64,000 bases of DNA, taken from the NCBI RefSeq assembly GCF_016653115.1, contig NZ_NHRX01000067.1:11279-75278 (forward strand), given 5' to 3'. The notes under the pieces were generated by a model. It searched no databases, had not been told where the DNA came from, and saw only the letters and a list, made by a program, of their open reading frames with translations. The translations under genes were made by a program, and so were the position numbers. Positions 16,843 through 24,792 of this stretch are shown here, one piece after another; position 1 is the stretch's first letter, and each line of letters starts with the position of its first letter. The DNA is from Rhodocyclus purpureus. Its GTDB lineage: Bacteria; Pseudomonadota; Gammaproteobacteria; Burkholderiales; Rhodocyclaceae.

Positions 16843-17127
16843 ATGGGGTTCAGCGATGCCAAGCGGAGAGTGCTGGAGGCTCTGGCTACTGGCGCCTACC
16901 AACACGAGGCAAGACGAGATATCGACGTCAAGAATCGGTTTCAAACCGGGGAAATTACTGCCGATCAGGTTGCGGCACTGATCAGGAAGTGCAACGGCAA
17001 CGATCATAAGATGTCGCCCCATCACAGTTTGAAGAGCGTGGCCGTTCATGTGCTCACCAAAGATGGCTGGTATATCAAGTTCTATTTTCTTGAGCCTGAC
17101 ACCTGGTTCATCAGCGTCCACCCGTGA
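16843..17127 (+). CDS. small toxin-like protein, partner of the next gene
   Basis: 94 aa from the ATG at 16843, with GGAGG 5 nt upstream; an earlier in-frame TTG is ignored. It is basic and mixed alpha/beta: an N-terminal helix AKRRVLEALATGAYQHEARRD, then EITADQVAALIRKCNG, then strands LKSVAVHVLTKDG and WYIKFYFLEPDTWFISVHP. Size, basic charge and closing beta-strands fit small mRNA-cleaving toxins of the MqsR/RelE type. The partner's zinc-finger N-terminus favours an MqsR-type assignment (inference). It lies 80 nt after hsdR on the same strand. Confidence 0.55.
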   Translation: MGFSDAKRRVLEALATGAYQHEARRDIDVKNRFQTGEITADQVAALIRKCNGNDHKMSPHHSLKSVAVHVLTKDGWYIKFYFLEPDTWFISVHP

Positions 17128-17154
17128 GCGTCGCGACCAGCAGAGGAGAATGAA

Positions 17155-17766
17155 GTGAAGCTCTATCAGGAAGGAGACAAGAGCAAGGCCATTTGCCAGA
17201 CCTGCGCCGATCTCGTGGAAACGACATTTCTGCGCAGGGACGTACCATTTTCCGATGGCGTCGGACTGGCACGGGGCATTCTCGTCGCAGTCTGCGATAG
17301 GTGCCACGAAGTCGTGGGGATTCCTGCGCAATCGACTCCAGCGATAAGGGAAGCAAGAAAGCCTGCGTCGCATTCGATCGAAGCGAAACTTCCTTCCGTT
17401 TTCATCGACGCGCTCGATCTCGCGTGTTTCGAGTTGTCGCCCGAAGCATCGACGGAGTGGAGGAAGCGCCTTGTGACCTTCTACATCCACAAATACGCAA
17501 GTGGCGAGCTGACTTCCACAGAACTGAGCAGCCTACTCGGACGGGCTCAGGAAGCCTTCCCTCGTAGCCGCGGCTCATCGGTCAAGAGACTTTCATTGAA
17601 GGTATCGCCCCCGATGGCGGATGAAGTCTCGCAACTGCTGAAAGTGACGCGGCTCAGCCAGACGAACCTGCTGAAATCCATCGTTTACAAGATAAAGGAA
17701 GATGTGGTCGATCGAAAAAGCAAGGCCATCATTCCCGAACTGAAATCGCTGGTCTTCGGTTTTTGA
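17155..17766 (+). CDS. MqsA-like zinc-finger antitoxin candidate
   Basis: 203 aa from the GTG at 17155, with AGAGGAG upstream; the overlapping ATG at 17150 stops after two codons. The N-terminus has two CxxC pairs 40 residues apart (ICQTC and CDRC) around VPFSDGVGLARGILVAV, like the zinc-binding half of MqsA/YgiT antitoxins. The remainder is unlike MqsA: a helical middle (LSPEASTEWRKRLVTFYIHK) and a C-terminal part with RLSLKVSPPMADEVSQLLKV and LSQTNLLKSIVYK. That last part could be a ribbon-helix-helix-like DNA-binding region. It lies between hsdR and hsdM, 74 nt before the HsdM start. The role is inferred. Confidence 0.55.
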   Translation: MKLYQEGDKSKAICQTCADLVETTFLRRDVPFSDGVGLARGILVAVCDRCHEVVGIPAQSTPAIREARKPASHSIEAKLPSVFIDALDLACFELSPEASTEWRKRLVTFYIHKYASGELTSTELSSLLGRAQEAFPRSRGSSVKRLSLKVSPPMADEVSQLLKVTRLSQTNLLKSIVYKIKEDVVDRKSKAIIPELKSLVFGF

Positions 17767-17840
17767 CGTGCAACTTCAGCCCGGAGCGGTTCTCGCCCGA
17801 GCGGCTGCACGTTTCATGCTTCAACAACCCTGGTTTCTCA

Positions 17841-19304
17841 ATGACCACCCACGACATCGTCGGCAAGCTCTGGAACCTCTGTAACGTCCTCAAGGACGAC
17901 GGCGTCACCTTCCACCAGTACGTCACCGAACTCACCTACCTGCTCTTCCTCAAGATGGCGGAAGAGACCGGCACCGAAGACCAGTTGCCCGAGGGCTACC
18001 GCTGGAGCGACCTCGAAGCGCGCGCCGCGCCCGACCGGCTGGAGTTCTACAAGATCCTGCTGATCCACCTCGGCAGCCACGGCTCGCTCCTGGTGCAGGA
18101 GATCTTCGCCAACGCCAGCAGCTTCATCAAGAAGCCGGCGACCCTGTCGACGCTGGTTGCCGAGATCGACAAGCTCGACTGGTACAGCGCCCGCCACGAA
18201 GGTCTCGGCGACCTCTACGAGGGCCTGCTCGAGAAGAACGCCAACGAGAAGAAATCCGGCGCCGGCCAGTACTTCACGCCGCGCGTGCTGATCGACAGCA
18301 TGGTCGCGCTGATGCAGCCGACACTCGCCGACGTCATCCAGGACCCGGCGGCCGGCACCGGCGGCTTCCTGATCGCCGCCAATCGCTGGCTACGCAGCCA
18401 CAGCGACCCGGACAGCTGGACCGAAGCGCAGCAGACGAAATACCGGCGCAACACCTTCTACGGCATGGAGCACGTGCAGGACACGCACCGGCTGGCGCTG
18501 ATGAACCTGATGCTGCACGGCATCGACTCGGTGCCGCCGGCGGCCGGAATCCACTACGGCGACACGCTGAGCCCCGAAGGTCAGGCGCTGCCGCGCGCGA
18601 CGCTGATGCTGACCAATCCGCCTTTCGGCACCAAGAAGGGCGGCGGCCTGCCGAGCCGCGACGATTTCACCTACCCGACCAGCAACAAGCAGTTCGCCTT
18701 CCTGCAGCACATCTACCGCGGCCTGAAGCCCGGCGGCCGTGCCGCCGTGGTGCTGCCCGACAACGTGCTCTTCGAATCCAACGTCGGCGCCGACATCCGC
18801 CGCGACCTGATGGACAAGTGCAATCTGCACACGATCCTGCGCCTGCCGACCGGAATCTTCTACGCGCAGGGCGTCAAGACCAACGTCCTCTTCTTCACTC
18901 GCGGCGAGAAGGACAAGGGCAACACCCGGGAAGTCTGGGTCTACGACCTGCGCGCCAACATGCCGCAGTTCGGCAAGCGAACGCAACTCACCCGCGAGCA
19001 TTTCGCCGACTTCGAACGGGCTTTCGGCAGCGACCCTGCCGTCGGCGCCGAAGCGCTCGCCGCCCGGATCGACACGGGCGACTGCGGACGTTTCCGCCGC
19101 TTCACGCGCGAGGAGATCGCCGCGCGCGGCGACAGCCTCGACATCTCGTGGCTGAAGGACGACAGCGAGACTTCGGCGGGCGATCTGCCTGAGCCGGCGG
19201 TGCTGGCGCGGGAGGCGATGGACGAACTTGAGGGCGCGCTGGCGGAGTTGCGGGGGATTCTGGAGGAACTGGGCGAGGAACTGGATGATGAGGTGGTTGA
19301 GTGA
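17841..19304 (+). CDS. hsdM: type I modification methyltransferase, M subunit
   Basis: N6-adenine DNA methyltransferase subunit, 487 aa from the ATG at 17841 (MTTHDIVGKLWNLCNVLKDD). The frame is open further upstream, but the EcoKI HsdM N-terminus aligns here. The HsdM_N helical domain covers 1-130, then SGAGQYFTPRVLIDSM. The AdoMet motif I is DPAAGTGGFLIAA and catalytic motif IV is TNPPFGTKKGG. LRLPTGIFYAQGVKTNVLFF is typical of EcoKI-type HsdM. With HsdS it forms the M2S1 methylase and with HsdR the complete enzyme. Its stop overlaps the hsdS start (TGATG). Confidence 0.96.
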   Translation: MTTHDIVGKLWNLCNVLKDDGVTFHQYVTELTYLLFLKMAEETGTEDQLPEGYRWSDLEARAAPDRLEFYKILLIHLGSHGSLLVQEIFANASSFIKKPATLSTLVAEIDKLDWYSARHEGLGDLYEGLLEKNANEKKSGAGQYFTPRVLIDSMVALMQPTLADVIQDPAAGTGGFLIAANRWLRSHSDPDSWTEAQQTKYRRNTFYGMEHVQDTHRLALMNLMLHGIDSVPPAAGIHYGDTLSPEGQALPRATLMLTNPPFGTKKGGGLPSRDDFTYPTSNKQFAFLQHIYRGLKPGGRAAVVLPDNVLFESNVGADIRRDLMDKCNLHTILRLPTGIFYAQGVKTNVLFFTRGEKDKGNTREVWVYDLRANMPQFGKRTQLTREHFADFERAFGSDPAVGAEALAARIDTGDCGRFRRFTREEIAARGDSLDISWLKDDSETSAGDLPEPAVLAREAMDELEGALAELRGILEELGEELDDEVVE

Positions 19305-20656
19305 TGGAGCTTCCGGCTGGCTGGGCGCAATGCGAAATCGGCGAAGTAGCTCGCATCGTTTCTGGAGGAACGCCGCCATCCAAGGATCAAACCAACTTCA
19401 CGTCGGAGGGCGGTATTCCTTGGGTTACGCCTGCGGATCTGAGTGGTTATCGGAGTTGCTACATCTCCCGTGGAGCACGCAACCTAAGTGAGAAGGGCTA
19501 CGCGGCATGCTCAGCAGCAAAGCTTCCGGCAGGTTCAGTCCTTTTTTCAAGTCGAGCACCCATCGGGTACGTTGCGATTGCTGCTAATGAAATCTCGACT
19601 AATCAAGGTTTCAAGAGCTTCGTTCTGCCCGAAGGTTTCAGTAGCGGTTTCGTCTATTACTACCTCAAGCACATCAAGCCTGTTGCTGAGCAGTTGGCTA
19701 CTGGCACCACTTTCAAAGAGCTTTCCGGCACGGCAGCAGCCAAGCTCCCTTTCGTTGTTGCACCGCTGGCCGAGCAAAAGCGCATCGCCGGCAAACTCGA
19801 TACCGTCCTCGCGAAGGTCAATGTCTGCCGCGAACGCCTCGACCGTGTGCCGGTAATCCTCAAGAGGTTCCGGCAGTCGCTGCTCGGAAAGGCGATTTCG
19901 GGACAACTCACGGAAGAGTGGCGAGCCGAAAACAACGGTGGCGACTGGCAGCAAACAGACGTTCAGTCGGTCGCCCAAGTCGGCACGGGATCAACGCCTT
20001 TACGATCCAATCCGAGCTTCTTTGTCTCGACCGGCACGCCTTGGGTAACCAGCGCAGCGACATCGCGTGCGCTCGTGACTCAAGCCGACGAGTTCGTGAC
20101 CGAGTCAGCGATTGCGGCCCATCGTCTCAGGATATATCCGCCGGGAACACTCCTGGTGGCCATGTATGGCGAAGGCAAGACCCGCGGCCAAGTGACAGAG
20201 TTGGGAATCTCAGCCGCAGTCAATCAAGCCTGTGCTGCCGTCATCGTTGATCAGGCGAAGGCACTCACAGCCTACGTCAAGCTTGTTTTTCAGGCGAACT
20301 ACCTTGAAATGCGAGCGCTCGCAGAGGGTGGCAATCAACCGAATCTCAATCTGTCCAAGGTCAAGGAATTCCCGCTGCATCTGCCGTCCATCGAAGAGCA
20401 AGCCGAAATCGTCCGCCGAGTCGACTCCCTCTTCGCCTGGGCCGACCGCCTCGAAGTCCGTCTTGCTGCCGCGCGCACCCAAGCCGACCGCCTGACGCCA
20501 GCACTGCTCGCCAAGGCCTTCCGCGGCGAACTGGTGCCGCAAGACCCCGCCGACGAGCCGGCAGTGGAACTCCTCACGCGTATCATGAGCGATAAGTCCG
20601 CAGCTCCGCCGCAACGGCAGGCGAAGAAGTCACATTCGCTGCGAACCGCCGACTGA
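19304..20656 (+). CDS. hsdS: type I R-M specificity subunit
   Basis: DNA-recognition subunit, 450 aa. It has two target-recognition domains (about 5-150 and 220-360), each beginning with the usual G-x-T-P motif (SGGTPPSK and GTGSTPLR). Each is followed by a conserved helical spacer: APLAEQKRIAGKLDTVLAKV in the centre and PSIEEQAEIVRRVDSLFAWA at the C-terminus. LLGKAISGQLTEEWR and LLAKAFRGELVPQDP are typical ends of the half-subunits. The target sequence cannot be read from the protein. The ATG overlaps the hsdM stop. It looks intact, with no sign of inverted repeats for phase-variable exchange nearby. Confidence 0.95.
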   Translation: MELPAGWAQCEIGEVARIVSGGTPPSKDQTNFTSEGGIPWVTPADLSGYRSCYISRGARNLSEKGYAACSAAKLPAGSVLFSSRAPIGYVAIAANEISTNQGFKSFVLPEGFSSGFVYYYLKHIKPVAEQLATGTTFKELSGTAAAKLPFVVAPLAEQKRIAGKLDTVLAKVNVCRERLDRVPVILKRFRQSLLGKAISGQLTEEWRAENNGGDWQQTDVQSVAQVGTGSTPLRSNPSFFVSTGTPWVTSAATSRALVTQADEFVTESAIAAHRLRIYPPGTLLVAMYGEGKTRGQVTELGISAAVNQACAAVIVDQAKALTAYVKLVFQANYLEMRALAEGGNQPNLNLSKVKEFPLHLPSIEEQAEIVRRVDSLFAWADRLEVRLAAARTQADRLTPALLAKAFRGELVPQDPADEPAVELLTRIMSDKSAAPPQRQAKKSHSLRTAD

Positions 20657-20679
20657 GTCAATCGATCAGGAGCCTGTTG

Positions 20680-20781
20680 ATGACCATCGCCATCGAACAG
20701 ATTCGCGGCCGAGCAGAGCGAGGTGCTGCACATCGGGTGATCGCGCGGTTTCAAAAGAGCGATTTTTGGGAGGGTCTGTGA
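20680..20781 (+). CDS. 33-codon ORF coupled to the DUF3037 gene
   Basis: The frame starts MTIAIEQIRGRAERGAAHRV and ends FWEGL. Its TGA overlaps the ATG of the next gene (TGATG), and the next gene's ribosome-binding site GGGAGGG lies inside it. It could be a genuine leader peptide that couples translation, or the worn tail of a lost partner gene. No function is recognised. Confidence 0.4.
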   Translation: MTIAIEQIRGRAERGAAHRVIARFQKSDFWEGL

Positions 20782-21614
20782 TGAAGCGTGTATGTCAATA
20801 CGCCGTCGTCCAGTTCATGCCGTATGTGGAAACGCGTGAATTCGCCAACGTCGGGGTCGTGCTGATGTGCCCCGAGGATGGCTTTTTCGGCTTTCGCCTG
20901 CTCAAGCGCTATGGTCGGGTGACGCGCTTCTTCGAAGGTCTTGATCAGCGCATCTTTCTTGAAGGCAAGCGACTCTTTCAGGATGAGCTGACGCGAATCC
21001 GTGGCGTTCTGAAGTCGAGAGCACTCGACAAGCGACGTGCCACGATCGATGACGCAGGCGCAACCAGGGCGTTCGCGGAACTGGTTCGCCGCCGCGAGGC
21101 GCTTTTTCGTTTCGACGAGCCTGCAGTCATGCTTGCCGAGGATCCGAAGCAAGCGCTCGAAGAAATCTACGGTTTCCATGTCGAAAGAAATTTCGCAACA
21201 AGGGAGTACCAGGAGCGTCTTCTGGAAAAAGGTATCCGGCGACTGCTTTTTGCTGCTGACCTAGGCGAACGTTATCGTGAAGAAGTCATCGGCGATGACG
21301 TCTACCACGCGCGCTTTCCTTTTGTCTCTCACGCAGGAGAGCATCCGGACCGAGTGATCAAGCCACTGTTTCTCCGACAGGATGAGCCGGCACGCATCTA
21401 CACCCATGGCGACCTCTGGATTGCCAAGGTTCGTCGTCTCAGAGCCAGAAATCTTCTTCCCGCGCACATGTTGATCCCGATCGAAGCGCCTGCGGTCAAT
21501 GATGAGGGGTGTTTCTCGGCGTTTGCTGAGGTACGCGGCGAGTTGCTGGCGTTGAATGTGGAAGTCGTCGACGCGATGGAAAGTGAGCGCATCCTCAAAT
21601 TTGCCGGTGCTTGA
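20781..21614 (+). CDS. DUF3037-domain protein
   Basis: 277 aa from the ATG at 20781. The N-terminal third is a DUF3037-type domain (YAVVQFMPYVETREFANVGV, then VLMCPEDGFFGFRLLKRYGR). The C-terminal two thirds contain FVSHAGEHPDRVIKPLFLRQ and a final alpha/beta segment. No enzymatic motif or membrane segment is evident. DUF3037 genes often occur beside HipA-like kinases in other genomes; no such kinase is here. Its position right after hsdS, with a coupled leader ORF, suggests it belongs to the defence block. Confidence 0.75.
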   Translation: MKRVCQYAVVQFMPYVETREFANVGVVLMCPEDGFFGFRLLKRYGRVTRFFEGLDQRIFLEGKRLFQDELTRIRGVLKSRALDKRRATIDDAGATRAFAELVRRREALFRFDEPAVMLAEDPKQALEEIYGFHVERNFATREYQERLLEKGIRRLLFAADLGERYREEVIGDDVYHARFPFVSHAGEHPDRVIKPLFLRQDEPARIYTHGDLWIAKVRRLRARNLLPAHMLIPIEAPAVNDEGCFSAFAEVRGELLALNVEVVDAMESERILKFAGA

Positions 21615-21737
21615 ATATCTTCCTGTATAGCCTCGAGTACGAAATAAGCTTGACACCATGCCGTTGGCACGAACATGGACATGGAGTCCAAAGAAGATGG
21701 GGTAATATCCCGCATCTGTGCGTTGATCGCCGAACGA

Positions 21738-21918
21738 TGCAGGCCACCGTCGCCATGAGCATGCGAAAGTACGCTGCTATCGCTCTGTCCAGATCTCGCT
21801 CCTGCTTCTTTTTCTTCAGCGACGGCGGTGCGGCGATGAGCTTCGCGTCGAGAATGCTACCTTCCTTGAGCAGCAGCCCTTTCTTCACCAGTCCGTTGAT
21901 GGCTTCCCAGTTATAGGT
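21738..21918 (-). pseudogene. IS5-family transposase remnant
   Basis: The minus strand reads YNWEAINGLVKKGLLLKEGS, then ILDAKLIAAPPSLKKKKQER D. This is the IS5-group segment around the second half of the DDE domain (usually LLKEGTIVDATIIAAPSSTK). The reading then degrades, and neither the start nor the C-terminal Glu region is present. It is a dead fragment and shows earlier transposition into this spot. Confidence 0.75.
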
Positions 21919-22525
21919 GCTTGTCGTGTCGCATCTCGAATCCTAGTCCTAATCTGTATTTACCCGACCAAGGCGTCGTCACCGCGAAAGATCTGTCGGC
22001 GCTAAGTAATGAACAAAGCGAGACCTGACCCTATGAGCATGCGCTCTTCGTCATGATCCTTCGTCTTTCATCGTTCGGGCCTTCGGCGGTGGCGCCGCCT
22101 ACTATGCCTTCTGCTGACTTCTCTTCGGTATTCAGCGCCCGTTGTCAGACGCCCAGCTTCAATGTTCCGGAGCACCGGAGATATCTCCCGGGGTAAGACT
22201 CGTTACCTTCGCTGCATAGACGCCGGATTTACAAAATGCACCCTACTGCCGCAGATGGAGGACTTCGCGGTCACGTGCCCGCTGGTCCCGAATGCATCAC
22301 GCCTCATATCCGGTTCTTGTTCATCGCCCCGCAGCTTCGGATTGGACTTCCTTCAGACCCCGCCTCGCGACGACGCCCTTGCCCTTCTCCTTGCCTTCGG
22401 CTCTGCAAAACCTGGCCATCGGACTTTCACCGGCGAAGTAACGCGCCATGCCCGGCGCACACGTAAAGGTCACCGGCGCAGCGCGGCTTTGTCGCGCAGC
22501 GTCCGTTGGACCGCCGGGTTATGCA
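21919..22525. other. unassigned, probably non-coding stretch
   Basis: Open frames exist on the plus strand (for example 22162-22656) but overlap each other, lack ribosome-binding sites and match no family I recognise. The stretch ends in a dyad: GCCATGCCCGGCG near 22446 and CGCCGGGTTATGC near 22509 are imperfect inverted copies. That gives it the look of the end of a mobile or cassette-like element. Nothing firmer can be said. Confidence 0.4.
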
Positions 22526-23065
22526 TTAAGAAACGCCTTCAAAGGGAAATGTATTGCACACTTCTTCAACCAGAAGATAGACACTATCGTAGTCAAATTT
22601 CTGCCCAAGCTTGGGCACCCAATACCTCCCATGTGCGAGCCAGTGTCGATACTTAAACGCACCGCGAATGTCTCCAATCAAGGATGGAGAAACCGTGGTG
22701 TTATCTCGCCACGCGGAGAGGATTTCATCCTCAAGTCCTACGCGAGACCCTTGTCGCTTGTGTATCAGCCGAAACGCACGGGATAGCGCATCCTTTTTCT
22801 TTAGGTAGCAGCGTTGCAGGTAATCTACACGGAACATTGCTTCCAATGATGATAGGATTGTTAGGGTCGAGGATTGGCCGTTTTCAGCTAGTCGAAGCCA
22901 AAGTTCGTCCTGAACCTCATTGGCCATGTAGCCAGCGAAACGAATAGGATAATGAATAGACGATGAACTAAAGTAACTGCGCAATGACTCTTCTATGTCG
23001 CAGTGATGAATTGAAATCTGGCCCAATTGGAGGTTCTGGCCAGAAAAGGGAACGCGGTTACCCAT
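22526..23065 (-). CDS. HEPN-like protein with an R-x4-H motif
   Basis: 179 aa, largely helical. The C-terminal part carries FKYRHWLAHGRYW: Arg-x4-His (about residues 140-145), the RNase signature of HEPN domains, at the expected place before the final helices. The central region (LTILSSLEAMFRVDYLQRCY) supplies the preceding helices. It overlaps the stop of the upstream gene by 8 nt, so the two form an operon. HEPN proteins are common RNases in toxin-antitoxin and abortive-infection systems. The DNA is visibly AT-richer than the flanks, which suggests acquisition. Confidence 0.65.
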   Translation of the reverse strand: MGNRVPFSGQNLQLGQISIHHCDIEESLRSYFSSSSIHYPIRFAGYMANEVQDELWLRLAENGQSSTLTILSSLEAMFRVDYLQRCYLKKKDALSRAFRLIHKRQGSRVGLEDEILSAWRDNTTVSPSLIGDIRGAFKYRHWLAHGRYWVPKLGQKFDYDSVYLLVEEVCNTFPFEGVS

Positions 23066-23600
23066 TAGCCACTTCCATCAAGGAGTCGAAAAACGATTCT
23101 CGATTCAACTCAATGTATTTAATATTCGGTGGTGGCGTTCCAATTTTCCACGTCCATTGGACTACCTTTGGTTTCTCAATTTCAGATGGCGGTTCTTCCC
23201 CCTGTACCCATACACGAACGGAAATTCTTGGAGCTGACGCATCAGCGTCAACAAGAACAAACTTGACCTTGCCATTTGGCCCGATCATGTCAATTCGACC
23301 CTTAGCTCCAATAAGATTTGTTCCAATCGGGTCAAGCAAGATTTTACTTTTCCCGATCGTGATTGTGGCAGTCTTGGCTTCGTATTCCCCGATGTATTCT
23401 TCAATAATTCGCTTGGTTCCATAGTCTATTTGGATCTGCCCGCTTGCTAGGTAGGCATCGAGAAATTCGGATGTGAGCTTAAAGAAATGGGAAATATGGT
23501 CTAGCCAGTCTTCAAGATTCCTATTCCAATTGATTTCTGCCTGCGGTAACCGAGAGGCTTGCTGAGCGACGAATTCATCAAACTTGATTTTTGGGGTCAT
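23058..23600 (-). CDS. unknown protein, partner of the HEPN-like gene
   Basis: 180 aa, with the ATG at 23600. The N-terminus is helical (FDEFVAQQASRLPQAEINWN, then LEDWLDHISHFFKLTSEFLD). The C-terminal half is beta-rich (GTNLIGAKGRIDMIGPNGKV, then KFVLVDADASAPRISVRVWV). It has no membrane segment and no recognised catalytic motif. It is the first gene of a two-gene unit; its 3' end overlaps the HEPN-like gene. It may be an antitoxin, sensor or regulator of the HEPN RNase (inference from arrangement only). Confidence 0.6.
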   Translation of the reverse strand: MTPKIKFDEFVAQQASRLPQAEINWNRNLEDWLDHISHFFKLTSEFLDAYLASGQIQIDYGTKRIIEEYIGEYEAKTATITIGKSKILLDPIGTNLIGAKGRIDMIGPNGKVKFVLVDADASAPRISVRVWVQGEEPPSEIEKPKVVQWTWKIGTPPPNIKYIELNRESFFDSLMEVANG

Positions 23601-23717
23601 TTAATGGGGCCTAAATTAGTGAGAGTGATTGATGCATAATGAATATTGTTTATCCCTCATGCTGCGAGCGCTGTTGCGTCCGAAGGTGCTCGTCGCGAGG
23701 GATAAACCGCGTTGAAC

Positions 23718-23757
23718 TGAACCGCCGCTCAGGCGGCAATACTGGTGATTGTAAGCG
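23718..23757. repeat. 40-bp hairpin element, right copy
   Basis: The stem CCGCC-GCTCA-GGCGG is followed by CAATACTGGTGATTG and TAAGCG. It is the partner of 13072-13111, with compensatory stem changes and an identical loop. Confidence 0.75.
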
Positions 23758-24127
23758 CCGGAGATGTCTTCTGAATAGAGGCAAATGCGGTTGCCGTAGG
23801 CCGAGTGGTGTCTGGCAGCGGCAGAGTGCATCGCGGACCGTCCTTGGTGGCAGCGAAGTCGTCCGGATAGCGATGTTTGCCAGGATTTCGCCGCTCCTTG
23901 GCGAGCACAACACGCATGATCCGTGATGGATCGCTTCGGCGGTCCAAGTCTGGACGGTGTATCGGGGCGGGAGTTGGGATCATGGATGTGGGCCATCGCG
24001 GCGACGCGGTGCGGGAGTCTGCCGCGTGTCTCAGCGGTGGCGGGGGCGCGACCGTTTACCGACCGCCAAGCGGACCGGTTCTTGCATGCGCTGCCGCGCA
24101 GATCGTTAGCCAACCGGAGAAAGTTTT

Positions 24128-24151
24128 GTTTGTTCGTTTGTTCGTTTGTTA
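24128..24151 (+). repeat. GTTTGTTC tandem octamer upstream of abiEi
   Basis: Two exact copies of GTTTGTTC and one GTTTGTTA, ending about 38 nt before the abiEi ATG, where a promoter or operator is expected. Direct repeats of this kind can change in number by slippage. Confidence 0.8.
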
Positions 24152-24189
24152 ATTGATTTCGACGAATAAACGGAACATACTTCCTCACC

Positions 24190-24792
24190 ATGCGCGAAAA
24201 CACCCAGCCCAAGCGCGTTATCGATCTGCTTGCCCAGAAGGGGATGTTGCGCCCGATCGATCTGGACACCATCGGCATCCCCCGGGTGGTGCTTACGCGC
24301 ATGAGCGCTGCCGGCCAACTGGAGAAAGTTGGGCGTGGCCTCTATCGCCTGCCGAGTTCGGGCTCCGAACACGAGAACCTGGCAGCCATCGCCACCAGAG
24401 TCCCGCAGGCAGTCTTCTGTCTGCTCACCGCCCTGCAATTCCACGAGCTGACCACTCAACTTCCGCGCCAAGTCTGGATCGCCATGCCCAGAGGCAGCCA
24501 TAGGCCGAAGATCGACTACCCGCCGGTCAAGATGGTGCAGTTCGCCGGGGAGGCCTATTCGGCAGGGATCGAGGAGGTCGAGCGCGATCAGGTCAAGTTG
24601 CGGGTCTATTGCGTGGCGAAGACGGTGGCGGACTGTTTCAAACACCGCAACAAAATCGGCCTGGACGTGGCACTGGAAGCGCTGAAGGATGCACGCGCAA
24701 GGAAGATGGCCTCGGCTGACGAACTCTGGCGCTATGCCAAGATCTGCCGCGTGGCCAATGTGATGCGTCCTTACCTCGAGGCAATCGGATGA
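24190..24792 (+). CDS. abiEi: AbiEi-type antitoxin and autoregulator
   Basis: 200 aa. An N-terminal winged-helix domain (VIDLLAQKGMLRPIDLDTIG, then LEKVGRGLYRL) is followed by the AbiEi C-terminal domain (VFCLLTALQFHELTTQLP, KLRVYCVAKTVADCFKHRNK). The protein blocks the AbiEii nucleotidyltransferase and represses its own operon by binding inverted repeats in the promoter (family knowledge). Its stop overlaps the abiEii start (ATGA). It forms a complete type IV-style AbiE system with the next gene. Confidence 0.9.
   Translation: MRENTQPKRVIDLLAQKGMLRPIDLDTIGIPRVVLTRMSAAGQLEKVGRGLYRLPSSGSEHENLAAIATRVPQAVFCLLTALQFHELTTQLPRQVWIAMPRGSHRPKIDYPPVKMVQFAGEAYSAGIEEVERDQVKLRVYCVAKTVADCFKHRNKIGLDVALEALKDARARKMASADELWRYAKICRVANVMRPYLEAIG

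Larger units (their letters stand above)
23601..24189. other. intergenic region before abiEi
   Basis: No convincing gene. It contains the right copy of the 40-bp hairpin element (23718-23757) and an octamer tandem repeat (24128-24151). The frames present on both strands have no ribosome-binding sites and no recognisable family features. Confidence 0.55.

Noticed and set aside
15120-16862. A 580-codon minus-strand frame opposite hsdR
   Set aside because: The plus-strand HsdR matches EcoKI over its full length. The antisense product has no family features.
22440-22520. An integron attC site, because of GTTATGC and a preceding dyad
   Set aside because: The partner core site RYYYAAC is not present at the other end of the dyad and the next gene lies in the wrong orientation for a cassette. 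No integrase is in the window.
22162-22656. A 164-codon plus-strand frame as a gene
   Set aside because: No ribosome-binding site, Arg/Ser-rich shadow-like composition, and it runs across the end of the HEPN-like gene on the other strand.
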